From contig OY294067.1 in the NCBI GenBank assembly GCA_958510875.1, positions 277,122,742-277,186,741 on the forward strand: a stretch of 64,000 nt of DNA, in the 5' to 3' direction. The notes beneath the pieces are model-generated. The model searched no databases. It was not told the origin of the DNA and saw nothing but the letters and a program-made list of their open reading frames with translations. The position numbers were made by a program, and so were the translations under genes. Origin of the DNA: Endomychus coccineus (Eukaryota; Arthropoda; Insecta; Coleoptera; Endomychidae). This document shows positions 11,004 through 21,960 of this stretch, in pieces. Every line of letters begins with the position of its first letter. Positions within the stretch are counted from its first letter, which is position 1.

Positions 11004-11920
11004 AAAGATTTATAATAGGGAAACGAGAACTTCGCGATCGTAGAAAAAACAAAGAATATGGTATATAATCAGCATTTATAGGTTCCGGGGTTGCACCGTT
11101 AGACGGTAGTCGGGCTCTCTCTTTTGTCTTCCGATTGAATGAACTCCTGGTAGGACCATTAAATATATAATTACTTCAATCTCGTCCGCGACTTCACATT
11201 CTTACATTATGATGAAAGCTTGCTAATAGCGTTATAATCATTGAATGCCAATCGGGATACACTTAGCTCCAAGTTTTTGAATATGTTTTCTTTCAGCTAT
11301 ACCTCTGCAGTGAACTATTTCGTAATGATGACTTAACCACTCATTTTGGATGATGATCCTAAAAAAATGATGAAATCTAGAAAATGAAATTCCCCAAATG
11401 TTGTTATTATTTATACCGATATTTATTTATTTATTTCAATCCAACAGGTCACATTAAATAGTCAGAAAATAATTTAAAAGAATATTGTATCTTGCAGAGA
11501 TGCATGCCATCTGTACGCAGGCAGGAAATGAAAAAAATCTAGTTTTCAAACTCTAATAACTATAATCATGTTAAATACATTTTTCCGATTAAGCTTAAGG
11601 TAATGTAAATTGCATTCCTTTGTTTCACTTTCATATATTTTTGAAATTCATCTTCATAATGTCAAATTAATAGTCTATGTCTACACAATTTAGAAATTTT
11701 AATTATATATCTCTTAATGTATTGACACGGAATTGTGGCCAATTAGGCAAAGAAACTTTAAACTTGTTTATTCTTACCCAGAACATTTGTCAGTCAGTTC
11801 TATTGAAATATATGAGAACCGGGATGCTTTCATTGAATGAGTACTGTCAGAGTAATTGCCAACCATAGTAATACTCATTCAAACATTCAAAACTATTGAA
11901 TGTGCGTGAATAGTTGATCT
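11004..11920. other. unassigned spacer
   Basis: No coding or repeat structure identified. Confidence 0.4.
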
Positions 11921-11925
11921 ATATC

Positions 11926-11996
11926 GGGGCATCGAGTCGCATTATGGTCAACACACTGGATTAGACATCAAGGATTGTGTGTTCGAATTCCACCTA
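11926..11996 (+). repeat. tRNA-like sequence (tRNA pseudogene or SINE head)
   Basis: The segment ends in a B-box-like GTTCGAATTCCAC followed by A/T-rich sequence. The upstream part has a plausible D-arm region, but I could not fold a clean cloverleaf. It is not a functional tRNA; it may be a SINE head of a different family from 30485 and 57715. Confidence 0.3.
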
Positions 11997-12083
11997 CAGT
12001 TTAATGTTTTATGTTTATTCATCTTGATAATCTTATGTTAAATAGTTTTAAGTTATCGTCATAATTAAGAAAATTTAATTATA

Positions 12084-13557
12084 CTGGGTGCCCCATAATA
12101 GACTACCCATTTTATATTATTAATAAATTCCCTACGAGATAACTAAATAGGTTGTTCTCTGTGGGATTATCTTCTGTAGTCTTTGGGAATTAAGTAAATT
12201 ATTAATCAAGTAGGCGCCTGTCACAAATAAATTTTAAATTAATAATTTCGTGGAACGCCATTTTTCTACGAGAAGTTTGTTAGTTTTCATCAATCATTAT
12301 TTAATTTTTTTGCTTTGAGACATTATTTCAACATCCGTTTGAACTTTCATGGATTACTCAGTCCAACAACGTGTGTTTTGTGTAGAAACTTACATAAGAA
12401 GCTATTCGATAGAAGAAGTTAGGCGTCCATTCCGGCGTCAGTTTAATAACAACAATAGGGGTCACGCGCCAAATCGTAAAACTGTTCAACTTATGGGTTC
12501 GTCATTGGCGTGAAAATGGTTCTGTACAAAATTTGAAGAACAGTTCGTACACCAGAAAATATTGAACTAGTTAGAATTGCGTTTACGAGAAGTCCTAAAA
12601 GGTCTGCTAATCGACAAACCCTTATCCTAGGAATATCGAAGGGAAGCTTAGATCGAATTCTTCAAAGGGATTTAAAATTTCATCCCTATAAATACCAAAT
12701 GGCACAGCACCTTAGCAATCAAGATAAAGAAGCAAGGTTAGCATTTTGTCAAGAATTTATGGATTTACATCAAGGAGCAATTCAGTCTCCTAATGACCGA
12801 CGAAGCAAATTTTTATTTGAACAGCATGGTCAATAAACAGAATTTTAGATACTGGTCAAATGAAAATCCTCGTGAAATTTTTACACAGAACCTCAATAAT
12901 CCAGAAGTTGTTGTGTGGTGTGGAGTAGGATCTTTTGGTATTATTGGCCCTTATTTTTTTGAGGATAAAAATAACCGCGCTGTAACAGTAACATCCGAGC
13001 GCTACGTTAATATGCTAGAGACATTTCTCATTCCAGAATTAAATAGACGAGGATTACTAAACAATGCCTTACTATTTCAACAAGATGGGGCAACAGCTCA
13101 TACCGCCAGAAACTCAATGAGGGTCCTGCGAGAAATGTTTAATGGCCGACTCATTTCTCGATTCGGAGATTTGCCTTGGCCTTTGAGGTCCTCCGACTTA
13201 ACGGCACCTGATTTTTTCTTGTGGGTATATTTAAAAGCCAAAGTGTTTGCGAGTCGTCCAGGTTCAATCGAGGAACTGAAACTCAAAATTCGTAAAGAAG
13301 TTGAAGGAATAGACGAAGGTTTGCTACGCCGTGTAATGAACCACTTTTTATCTAATATTGAAAAATGTGTTGAAGTTGGTGGAGGTCATTTAGAAGACGT
13401 GATTTTTAAAAGTTAGAATTAAATTAGCCAAATATTTATAAGTTATCATAAATCCCAAAGAGTCAGCTGTAATTTAGTAAAATAAAAAGTTTGTTTTGTT
13501 AACTAAAAAATTTTTAGTTCAAATATTAAATTGGGTAGTCTATTATGGGAAACCCAG
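12084..13557 (+). mobile_element. mariner-like (DUF4817-type) transposon
   Basis: The element is 1474 bp and is flanked by TA dinucleotides (12082-12083 and 13558-13559). The terminal inverted repeats of about 26 bp begin CTGGGTGCCCCATAATAGAC on the left; the right end matches with two substitutions. It encodes one transposase, described separately. TA target duplication and the D,D,D transposase place it in the IS630-Tc1-mariner superfamily. Confidence 0.92.
12349..13416 (+). pseudogene. DUF4817-type mariner-like transposase, frameshifted
   Basis: The frame starts at the ATG at 12349 (MDYSVQQRVFCVETYIRSYS), a DUF4817 helix-turn-helix N-terminus. It slips near 12490, where the text continues as LWVRHWRENGSVQNLK in another frame, and again around 12540 and 12795. 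The catalytic domain is then open from 12793 to 13416 (207 codons). Visible catalytic motifs are TDEANFYLN, FQQDGATAHT and DLTAPDFFLW, giving aspartates at the three expected places, and the C-terminal GGGHLEDVIFK block is present. The remaining body is well preserved, so inactivation looks relatively recent. Confidence 0.9.
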
Positions 13558-13559
13558 TA

Positions 13560-15479
13560 TATCTCTTAATCTACTTACACGGAATAGTGCCATTGCAAGA
13601 GCATGATTAGTAATTTCCCAAATTTGCTACTTATACATATTGTGATTTCTATATAACTTTATTTTTAACTAAAAAAATTATTATTCACACATTTATCAAT
13701 TTTTTCATAAATCTTTGCGAATTGAACTAAATCTAATTTTTTGGTGTACTCTTATCCCCTGATCTAAATATTTGGACTACCTTTGCCGCCTTGATGTGAT
13801 TTGAACAGATATACAAAGGCACCCAATGAAAAAAAATAATATCGTAGTTTGGTCCACTGGCGCTCTCACTGATCGCTCGAATGGAACTATGATTCACATC
13901 TTTGTTTCATATTCATCCATTGAATTAATATTCAGTTTAGTAATGTGACTCTACAAATCACGCATTCAGCTACGGTTACCTATAAATTACCTTTATTATT
14001 AAAGCTAGCAATGTACGCGGACATGCATGACCGTAACATGTATTCGCTCTTTAATCTGATTGACGACTCCAGGCATTTCTAAAATAATTTCCGCTTTCTA
14101 CATGAATTTTTACAATAGTTTTGCAGTTTACCTGCTAGCTAGGTGTATCGAATACGTTCACTTTCTGGCAACCTGGGTGAGTATATCTAAAACGTGATTT
14201 CTTTATAACATTCTTCAACAAATTCCCGATGAATTTTCTTTGGGTTGCTGAATCGGAAGTTGAAGTTCAACGGGTTGATTGTTCATCTAAAGTATCGGGA
14301 AATGTATGTTTAACACATTCGCTTCTGGGACGGACTCCAGTCGCTCATATGTTTTTGTTCTCCAATACACCATGGTTGACATCGGTGCCCAAAATATTTA
14401 TTAGTTAGTATCTATAGGCCAGCAAAGACTATTTGTCATTAAATATTGATCAATAATTGTTTACTGTGGTCAATTGACTGACCTACCACCTCTGGATTAT
14501 TTCTATGGGGATACGTGAAGTTTTTGGTATAAAAAGATAAACCAGCTACGTTGAACCATTCAGAGCGCAACCAGGACTTCGTAGATGTGTTATATTAGAG
14601 CCAACCGCGTAGTTCATATGTCCGAAATAATATTGAAACAATAAATGACATAAGATTTTCTTTTGAATAAAGTACAAAATTTTGTTTATTTGGTGAAATT
14701 GTATGTGATTCGTTCCAATTTCTGTCGCGCTAATAAATATCCTTTGTAATACGAAATGACCACAAATCAAGTTGACGAATTCACATGGTGATATTAGATG
14801 GAAGATAAAATAGAGAAATTTCTCTTCGGTATGTCTGGAATCACTGAAAGTTTGGCTAACTTGAATAATTAATGCTATGGTTACAGGCCTCTTGTCATGA
14901 TACTTTGTTCGTTTTGATAATGAGGGCCTAGGTAATTCACCATTTAGATCGGCTATGTTTGATCCGTTAGTACTAGTCAACCAATAAATATTTCAAAACC
15001 ACGCAAGTAAAAAAGTCTCCTGTGAAGTTCAGGCAATGCCGCTATAACCACACGGACACACTGCCAATGCCGAACTCAAAAGAAAGAAAGAACTCATGCT
15101 AGGCTTGTTAGCGCCACTATACAGGGTGAGTCAGTTTTTTGGACCATTTACTACTCATAATAAGCTATGTTTTGTGTGATAAACATTTTTTTTTACCCTT
15201 AATTAGTGAAGATTTTGAAGGGGTAGTGGGTGTTTCTCTCCCCAACTTCTACGCCACTGGAAAAAGTACAATTTTGCAACATAAAAGTTGATTTTTCTCG
15301 AAAACAGCTGAAAGGAGCTGTACATTATAAATAATAATAATAAAGAATATTTTGCAAAATTTTTTTATTTCAAAATTTTTATTGAAAATTTTGTTCGAAT
15401 TTAAAGATTTTTTCTATTCACTAGTATATGTTTTATTCTATTAAATATATGAAAAGTTTAAATAAATCGATTATTTATT
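13560..15479. other. unassigned spacer
   Basis: I see no supported gene. Around 15121-15330 the sequence resembles a transposon flank, with polypurine tracts and GGGTGAGTCAG-like text, but nothing pairs with it inside the window. Confidence 0.4.
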
Positions 15480-15670
15480 ATTAAAGCATGAAAAATCTTA
15501 AAAAAATTCTTGAATTAAATTTAATAGAAATATTTTTATTTTTATTATTTTTAAGAACAAAATAATTTAATTATATTTTATTAGTATTGAAAAAGTATTT
15601 TGGAAAATAAATATTACTTTGATAAATAAAGTTTTGTTGAAATAAGAATTTTGTTTAGTGAATTGAAAGC
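15480..15670 (+). other. probable NUMT, 5' part of mitochondrial 16S rRNA
   Basis: Bases about 15525-15640 align well with the reverse complement of 46945-47020. That region sits between the tRNA-Val remnant and the 16S signature motifs of the larger NUMT. Shared landmarks are AGAAATATTTTTATTTTTAT and GTATTGAAAAAG. Because the other copy can be placed on the mitochondrial map, this is most simply an independent or duplicated NUMT. Flanking AT-rich sequence from about 15340 may belong to it, but I cannot place it. Confidence 0.55.
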
Positions 15671-16349
15671 GTTTTTTTTGTAAAAGCAAATGTTACAAAT
15701 AATTTTAATGAAAATTATTGAAAAAAAAACGTTATAAAGCGGTTTGGAATATTTATGAAAATGTATTGTGAGTTGAGAACATATTGTGATCATTTCAACT
15801 AAGTCGATTCTTTTCGAGGATGCCACCGAGGTTTAATGTATTTTAATGCAAGTTTAAATTTGTGTTTTGTTCATAGTTTCTTGACCGACAATATTGTCGT
15901 TGCATAGGAAACGGAAGAGCAACATTTCTGTTTGTCACGCGAGTGAACAAGTACGACAGTCATTGTTTGGCATCGTTACCTCCGCCTCGGTGATTTTATT
16001 AGTCATTACAAATATAAATAACAACCCAACATGCATTAAAATTGTTGTATAATCCCATAACAATAGAACAGCTGCATCATTATAAGATCAAGGTTACAGA
16101 GACTGTGGTCAATATAACAGTACCAAATTAAATGTACCAAAACATCACACTAATATCTGGAAATTGAAACACTTAGAGACTTTAGTACCAGAGAAGTTCA
16201 ACAAGAGTTCACTGTGAACTCCAGTTTAAATAGGAAATCACGTTGTACCATCAGTTCAAAATTGAACTTCGAGTTCAGGTAAACGTCAAATCTGGATTAG
16301 AGGTCCAAATATCTACTCGCTGACAGTTTACGTATATTTGTTATTTTTC
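15671..16349. other. unassigned spacer
   Basis: Nothing recognisable. Short repeats of AGTTCA-like text occur at 16200-16270. Confidence 0.35.
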
Positions 16350-17107
16350 AACTAATTACGGATATATTATGGATTTGGACATTATACATGAGATGACCGA
16401 CGATGAAGACTTCATATGACTCATTCAAATAGTTTTTGAGCCAAGAAATAGAATTCCGAAAACGATTCAGATTGGGTAAAGATATTGTGACTCCAATAAT
16501 AGATGAAATGTCGTAACGTATCACTTCTAAAACTGACAGGTAGAAAGTTGAACTTTCCACCTTTCTGCGATGTTCTAGAGAGGTCAATGATGTCATACTT
16601 CATCATCAATCGGACAAATAGTTCTCTTCTGGATAGAATCCAAGACCTTCAGCGTATGTTTGGGAACCGAACACCTCACATGTGAACAGGTCGAACCTGT
16701 GCTTTGTAGATTATGAGGAGCTGCTGGGATGTAAAGTAGCTCTTGGCACGGAATAGAAAACCAAGTTTTTGTGAAGCGGTTTTCGCAATGGAGCTCACAT
16801 GATCGTCCCATGAGAGGGTGCTGTTGGAGGTGATCCCGAACATGGCTATGGAAGACTGTATAGGAATAGTTGTACCTGACATCTTCATATTAGGGATTGT
16901 GGTATCCTCCTTCCCGGAGAAGACGCCAGCTTGAGTTTTGGTTGCATTGGACACTACTAGATTATCAGATCCCCATTACAAAATCTTTGCTGAATCTCCA
17001 TTAATTGCGTCAACTTGTATCTATCTCGCTCGTCTTGCTTTAATGGATGGTATAGGGGCTCTAGATGAGAAAGCGTTATGAGGTGTACCATAATCTGCAA
17101 AGCTGTG
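16350..17107 (-). pseudogene. RT C-terminal fragment, family A, minus strand
   Basis: Reading the minus strand in several frames, the blocks are an S-GKEDTT segment, MSGTTIPIQSSIAMFGI, LSWDDHVSSIAKTASQKLGF, SQQLLIIYKAQVRP, VPKHTLKVLDSIQKR and LTSLEHRRKV. This is the same C-terminal region as in the 1945-3200 copy and is better preserved. The homology ends abruptly at about 17107, where a second fragment begins on the other strand. Confidence 0.8.
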
Positions 17108-17500
17108 GATTCTATCCAGAATAGAACTATTCGTCTGATTCACTTACGGATTCATTTACTCTCTGGAACATCGTAGAAATGTTGTGATCTCCCTTTTTTC
17201 TATAGGTATTCACTTGGTCTGTGTTCTGAAATCTCGTATGTTATTCCACCATGATAGATTCCAGTTAGGCGGACTAGATGAGCTCAAGCTAGTCACCCCT
17301 TCATTGTCAAGTTCGAGACCTGCCGATCTTCTTCCTACCAGAGTTAATTTTTCTATCGAACAGCGAAGCTGTGTAACTCTTTGCCTAGTTAGTTAGGTCT
17401 TTCCTTAGGCCTTTTACCTCCAAACGTTCAAGAAAAATTCGAATGCTTATCTCCTTTCCCCACATTCCATCGCTGGCTAACACGATGTTTATCGAACATT
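17108..17500 (+). pseudogene. RT C-terminal fragment, family A, plus strand
   Basis: The plus strand begins with an LDSIQNRTIRLI-like block directly at the junction with the opposed fragment. It then runs through FFYRYSLGLCSEISYVIPP, an ASHPFIVKFETCRS-like block and the terminal SLPS-x-LGLSLGLLP region. It is the C-terminus of the family-A ORF, joined head to head with 16350-17107. The Tc1 element at 17504 is inserted immediately after it. Confidence 0.75.
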
Positions 17501-17503
17501 ATA

Positions 17504-18245
17504 CAGTCCCTGGCAAAATTATTAGACTCACTTCCGAAATCTAAGTTTTTTGTTGATTTTAATATTATTATTAACATAATCATGGTGCAAATGTTAATGA
17601 TAAACAGTTGTTGTGTTTCAAAATATTTATTAAAGAAAATGTGAACAAATATTAATTAGAAGAGAAATAAATTAATGTTTTGTTAAGCCACCCTTTGCAG
17701 CAATTAGAGCAGCAACTCATCGTGGCATATTCTCAACACATCAACACAGTTTAAAGCAATTTCTTTCAACTTTTCGTTATGGTCCCAATGATGGATACAT
17801 CTTTCTATTAGTTGAACCTTTGTAGTTATGTTTTCTTTTGCCAGGTCCCTTTTCAAACACTCCCAAACGTTCTCTATTGGATTCATGTCTGGCGAATTGC
17901 CCGACCAAGGCAAAAGTGGTATAGACATCTCTTCTAAGAATTTTTTGATTGATTTTGCAGTATGGCAAGGGGCTCCATCCTGCATGAACACTTTTCTACT
18001 ATTCCCGAATCATTGTTCCATCTGTGGAGACAATCTTGTATCCAAAATTTTCTTATATTGGTCTTGCCGCATGGTTCCCCCGACCAGATACAAACGTCCT
18101 AGGCCCTTTCCACTTATTACCGACCATATCACATTTAACAGTTTTTATGACACAGTCATGATGGAATTTTTTGTTTTTGCGACGCCTAACAAACTGTGCC
18201 TTATCATCCAGGATTTGAAAAGTTGATTCATCGCTGAAGCAAGTG
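17504..18245 (-). pseudogene. Tc1-like transposon, 5' truncated
   Basis: The 3' terminus CAGTCCCTGGCAAAATTATT is preceded by TA (17502-17503), as expected for Tc1. The minus strand encodes the C-terminal part of the transposase: SDESTFQIL (first catalytic Asp) near 18225, a frame disturbed near 18000, then FMQDGAPCHTAKSIKKFLEE (second Asp) and SPDMNPIENVWECLKRDL (catalytic Glu) down to 17704. The C-terminal alanine-rich end that should follow runs on in another frame toward 17690. The helix-turn-helix N-terminus and the other TIR are absent. Confidence 0.88.
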
Positions 18246-18499
18246 TGTAGAAGAGCAAAAACAGTAAAAAAAAGACGTGTGGCACTCGGGGACTGCCCCG
18301 GTAAAGCTATTGCATAGCATTTTTTCTCAACTTATGCAATTTTATCATTATTTATTTATTTTTAATTTATGCAGTATTTTTTTTTCTTTGATATTAATTC
18401 AAGTTACACTTTTTGAGCGTGGTGACCGATAAGAAAACACATTTTTTTCTTTTATTGAATAAATGAGAAGTTAATATAGTTTAAAATATTTTTATTATC
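18246..18499. other. unassigned spacer
   Basis: AT-rich sequence between the Tc1 fragment and the endonuclease fragment. Confidence 0.35.
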
Positions 18500-19070
18500 T
18501 TACAATACATGTAGGTTATTCAGGAATTTTATTATTGAAACTATAGGTTTATGTTAACTGAAATAAGAAACATAAGTTTGAGACTTATATCTTCTAAATA
18601 TCTGGAAAATACCGCGTCAATGGTGGTCCCATATTTTGTTGTGGATTCTTGTGGATCATTATTCATTTTCAAATTCAATTTTTCCGAAAGAAAAGTTGTC
18701 AACCGCTCTGATTTTTTATCAGCGAAGTTGTTGTTGAAATCGCCAGCCAAGATAAGTGGAAATTTATTACCATTTGTACCAAGTATTTTCGACCCTTCTT
18801 CAGTGTACTCCAGTAAAGTGCGATGGATAAAATGCTCTACCTCGTCCAATTTTGGATTCGGAGAAATGTAAATAGCTACCATGACTATGTGTAGGCCATT
18901 TCTAAGTTTGCATAAGCACGCACAAATATCTCCAACAAATGAGCGCCTAACATTAACATCGCTAACGTGTGCAATATTTATTTCAATATTCGGAGTCATA
19001 ATATTAGTTACATTATTATTATTTTGGTAAATAGCTACCCCACCTTTTGGAACAGTATCTCGTTTGAATT
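18500..19070 (-). pseudogene. endonuclease/exonuclease/phosphatase domain fragment, probably Helentron-type
   Basis: The minus strand from about 19065 encodes KGGVAIYQ, then RRSFVGDICACLCKLRNG, MVAIYISPNP, the hallmark LILAGDFNNNF (GDFN box of the EEP fold) and TTIDAVFSRYL. A frameshift at about 18560 separates it from YVSYFS and HKPIVS, after which it ends near 18500. I associate this protein tail with insect ORFs that combine a PIF1 helicase with an AP-type endonuclease, as in Helentrons, but no helicase or Rep part is present here, so the element type is inference. The N-terminal half of the EEP domain is missing. Confidence 0.6.
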
Positions 19071-19318
19071 AATAATAATAATAAAACACTTTATACACAC
19101 ATTTTAGGCGTACAGCTATTCACCAGCAACTGATATTCACTGTTGTGCGAGCTTCGTACAGTCGTACCACGGTCGTATACACAGGTCTGGAAACTCGAGG
19201 TTGTTTTCTATGTGAGCAGTGAGTCGCTTACGAGCAGTACCAAAAGACGCCGAGGAAACATAAAAGGCGTCACGTAAGAGTATCATCTTGATCTCTATGA
19301 AGAGTATTCTGTGACAAG

Positions 19319-19356
19319 CATAGATAACTCTACTACCGGTAGTAGAGCTATCTATG
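19319..19356. repeat. 38-bp near-perfect palindrome
   Basis: The core CTCTACTACCGGTAGTAGAG is a perfect 20-bp palindrome. The surrounding CATAGATAA/CTATCTATG extends it to 38 bp with one mismatched pair. The same core occurs at 52466-52485. Confidence 0.85.
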
Positions 19357-21159
19357 GTGACTTAGGATATTTCGTTACGGTATTTGTTTTTTGTTTTTTT
19401 GATTTTCGTTACTGTATTTCTTGATTCGGTCGCCGCGTCGCGCTCAAAGCCCGCGATAAAAGCTATATGCAATAGCTTAAAAAATACTAGAAGATTTCAA
19501 GCAACTTACTATTCTCCAGTCATCAACAGTTAAATCTTTATGAGCATTAGCCCAATTTAGCCTCTTATTTACCATTGTTGGTGTTAATCTTGGCTTTCTT
19601 ACGGGTCTACGGCATTTGAAACCAAGATCAAGATGGTTGATTTTATGAGAAAGACTAATTTGTTCGAATTAAGGAGAGATGGACTCAGAGGATTCGAATA
19701 ATAAATTCATACCTGTACCTAGTTTGTATTGCTTGCCACTGCCAATACTAATCATTTGCAGACGAGATAATTGTGACCTCTTAGCTTGCTCTTGACAGAA
19801 GAATTGGCGCATCTCGCAAATGGTGTGAGAATAATATTGCGCCTGTCGGGTGTCGGATTCCTTCTTTCAAACGATCGTGTCACTGCATGACAATAAAACC
19901 TAATGATGATAGATATTATACACTTCTATGGGCGATGCGATGGTGGCCTGGTAACCAGAAGGTTGGATGGACATTGGGTGGTATTATGTGTCACTTCGAC
20001 CTACGACCGCTCGATATGTCCGTCAACAAACGTTCTAGAAGTATATCTGATGATACGGACTTGGTGATTGAGCATTCCACGCACGCAATTTTCACCGGAC
20101 TGCATTTGAAGGGAATTACCCCGTCTCCGACGTTAAATAGAATAGACGGCGCCTTGAAGTCGCCCCAGTTCACCCCTTACCGATTTTGCCATATTGCTCA
20201 TTATTTTAAACCGTTTAACTTACTTTCTGATATTCCCTTGCGACATTCTCAATTTGATATCTACGTTATATTGCGTGAGGAGATAGCTATCTCTCCTCAA
20301 CCGTTCCGAATCTCCGGAATAAGTCCCACTACAAACTAGTGGAAATATTAATATCGTTGAAATTCAATTCCAAGTCAAAGAAAAATAGTGATTTGAAACT
20401 AGTACCTTATTATGACAGATTTAGACAACTCCAGTTATATGGGATATAAAGAAACAACACCATACGAATTAGAAAACTTCTACACATATATTACTAAAAA
20501 CCGTCTAGACAAGTCGAAAAAGAAATTCAACACGACAATGAATATCAGAACAATTAGAAAATTGCAATCACCAGAATTTAGACTGTAATAGAATTTGATA
20601 ACATTGAATAATTCTTAGATAGGTAGATCTGTTGAGTATTGAACTGTAAGAATTGTAGATGTAAGAATATACAGCATAAACGGTTGGATCGTTTTAAATG
20701 TCACATACCATATTGCTCTGATGCTGATGAAAGCATTCATTTCCAGTTATTTCTACAAAAACCAATACCCTCTATACACAAGCGCGCGTACACGGCACTG
20801 GGTGTGACTCATAAATATACCAACTCAATAAACATTTACCTTTTTATTGTGGAAAATTATATAAAACATCTTTTCCCAAGGTTTCCTTGGTAATTGGAAC
20901 ATGTTTCACCCGTAAATATACGTGTACATAAGAGTGTTATGAGTGAATAAAGTAGGTAGTAAAATGGCTTCCTACGGAAACAATGGATATCAGCTGTCTC
21001 AGTTCACATTCTCTATGGTATAAGGTTAAATTCAAAACCTCTAACAAATTATATGCAGTATCCCAATTTTGACTCGGGGAGACGAGAACGTTACTTATGT
21101 TTACGCTCCAAAAAATGCTTCAAATATTACATGATAAATTGTTAAAATTTTGATATTCT
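19357..21159. other. unassigned region with one long unsupported frame
   Basis: A 150-codon open frame runs from 19887 to 20339 on the plus strand, but it has no recognisable motif. Otherwise I see nothing. Confidence 0.3.
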
Positions 21160-21600
21160 TTGAATTTGAAAAAATGTTATAAACTAACCCTTGAGATATT
21201 CAATGCATATGTTATACAGGCTCTACTCCAATTTGGTCCAAATATAGAGCAATCCAAATCCACAGCCCAGTTTATAAATATTATAATGAACTTGGTGGAA
21301 AATATTGAAAGTAAAACTCCCATCAAAGAGCAATTAAGGAATATTTTCCAGGAACCTATCGTCAAAGGTAACATAGAGGATGATTCGAAAATCAAGTTTT
21401 TAAGAAATTTATTAAATTGGTTAAGTACGTGGGAATCTAGTTCGGCCTTGAATAAATTAACAACATCGCATAGTCACACACAGCTCCTAGAATTTTAGAA
21501 ATTATTTCGTATTGTTTCAACGAAATTTTGTTAGGAACATTTCAAACAGATACGAAGCTTTAAAAGTTTGAACCATATCGCAGGAGAGGACAATCTTCAA
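21160..21600 (+). pseudogene. P-element/THAP9-like transposase remnant
   Basis: A 112-codon frame (21160-21498) contains LTLEIFNAYVIQALLQFGPN, EQSKSTAQFINII, KTPIKEQLRNIFQEP and KIKFLRNLLNWLSTW. I recognise these as the C-terminal RNase H-like part of P-element/THAP-type transposases found in insects. After the stop, an ILLGTFQTDT-like block continues in another frame to about 21590. No THAP zinc finger and no TIRs are visible. Confidence 0.65.
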
Positions 21601-21827
21601 AATTTTGTTGGTTATGAAAGTCACACAGAAAAGGATATTGCTTACCTCATTTTTAAATGCGCAAGTAACTTATTGTTAAATAGTTATTTCTCAAGAACTA
21701 ACGGTCAATTAAAATCTTCAAGTAAAAGTAGAAAATTAAGTAGATACAAGCGGGGGTTGGTAATCATCATAACACTCGTACATAGAGTAGTAATTTCCAC
21801 AAGAATAACTCATGGGGTGCAACTAAG

Positions 21828-21960
21828 CACGGGGTCTGGCAACTCCGTTTAAACAGGAAGCTTGTATATATGTATGTTCTAAAAACTAGCAGCATTTGCC
21901 CGTAACGTGCTGCTGCAACATAGCCTCCAACCTGTGACGTTACGATCGAGCCAGTAGAGA
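21828..21960 (+). repeat. interspersed repeat copy shared with 63710-63830
   Basis: Landmarks CCGTTTAAACAG, AAAACTAGCAGCATT, CAACATAGCCTC and GTGACGTTACGAT occur here in the same order as in the reverse complement of 63710-63830. This copy has a short insertion (GCCCGTAACGTGCTGCTG) between two landmarks. Confidence 0.7.
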
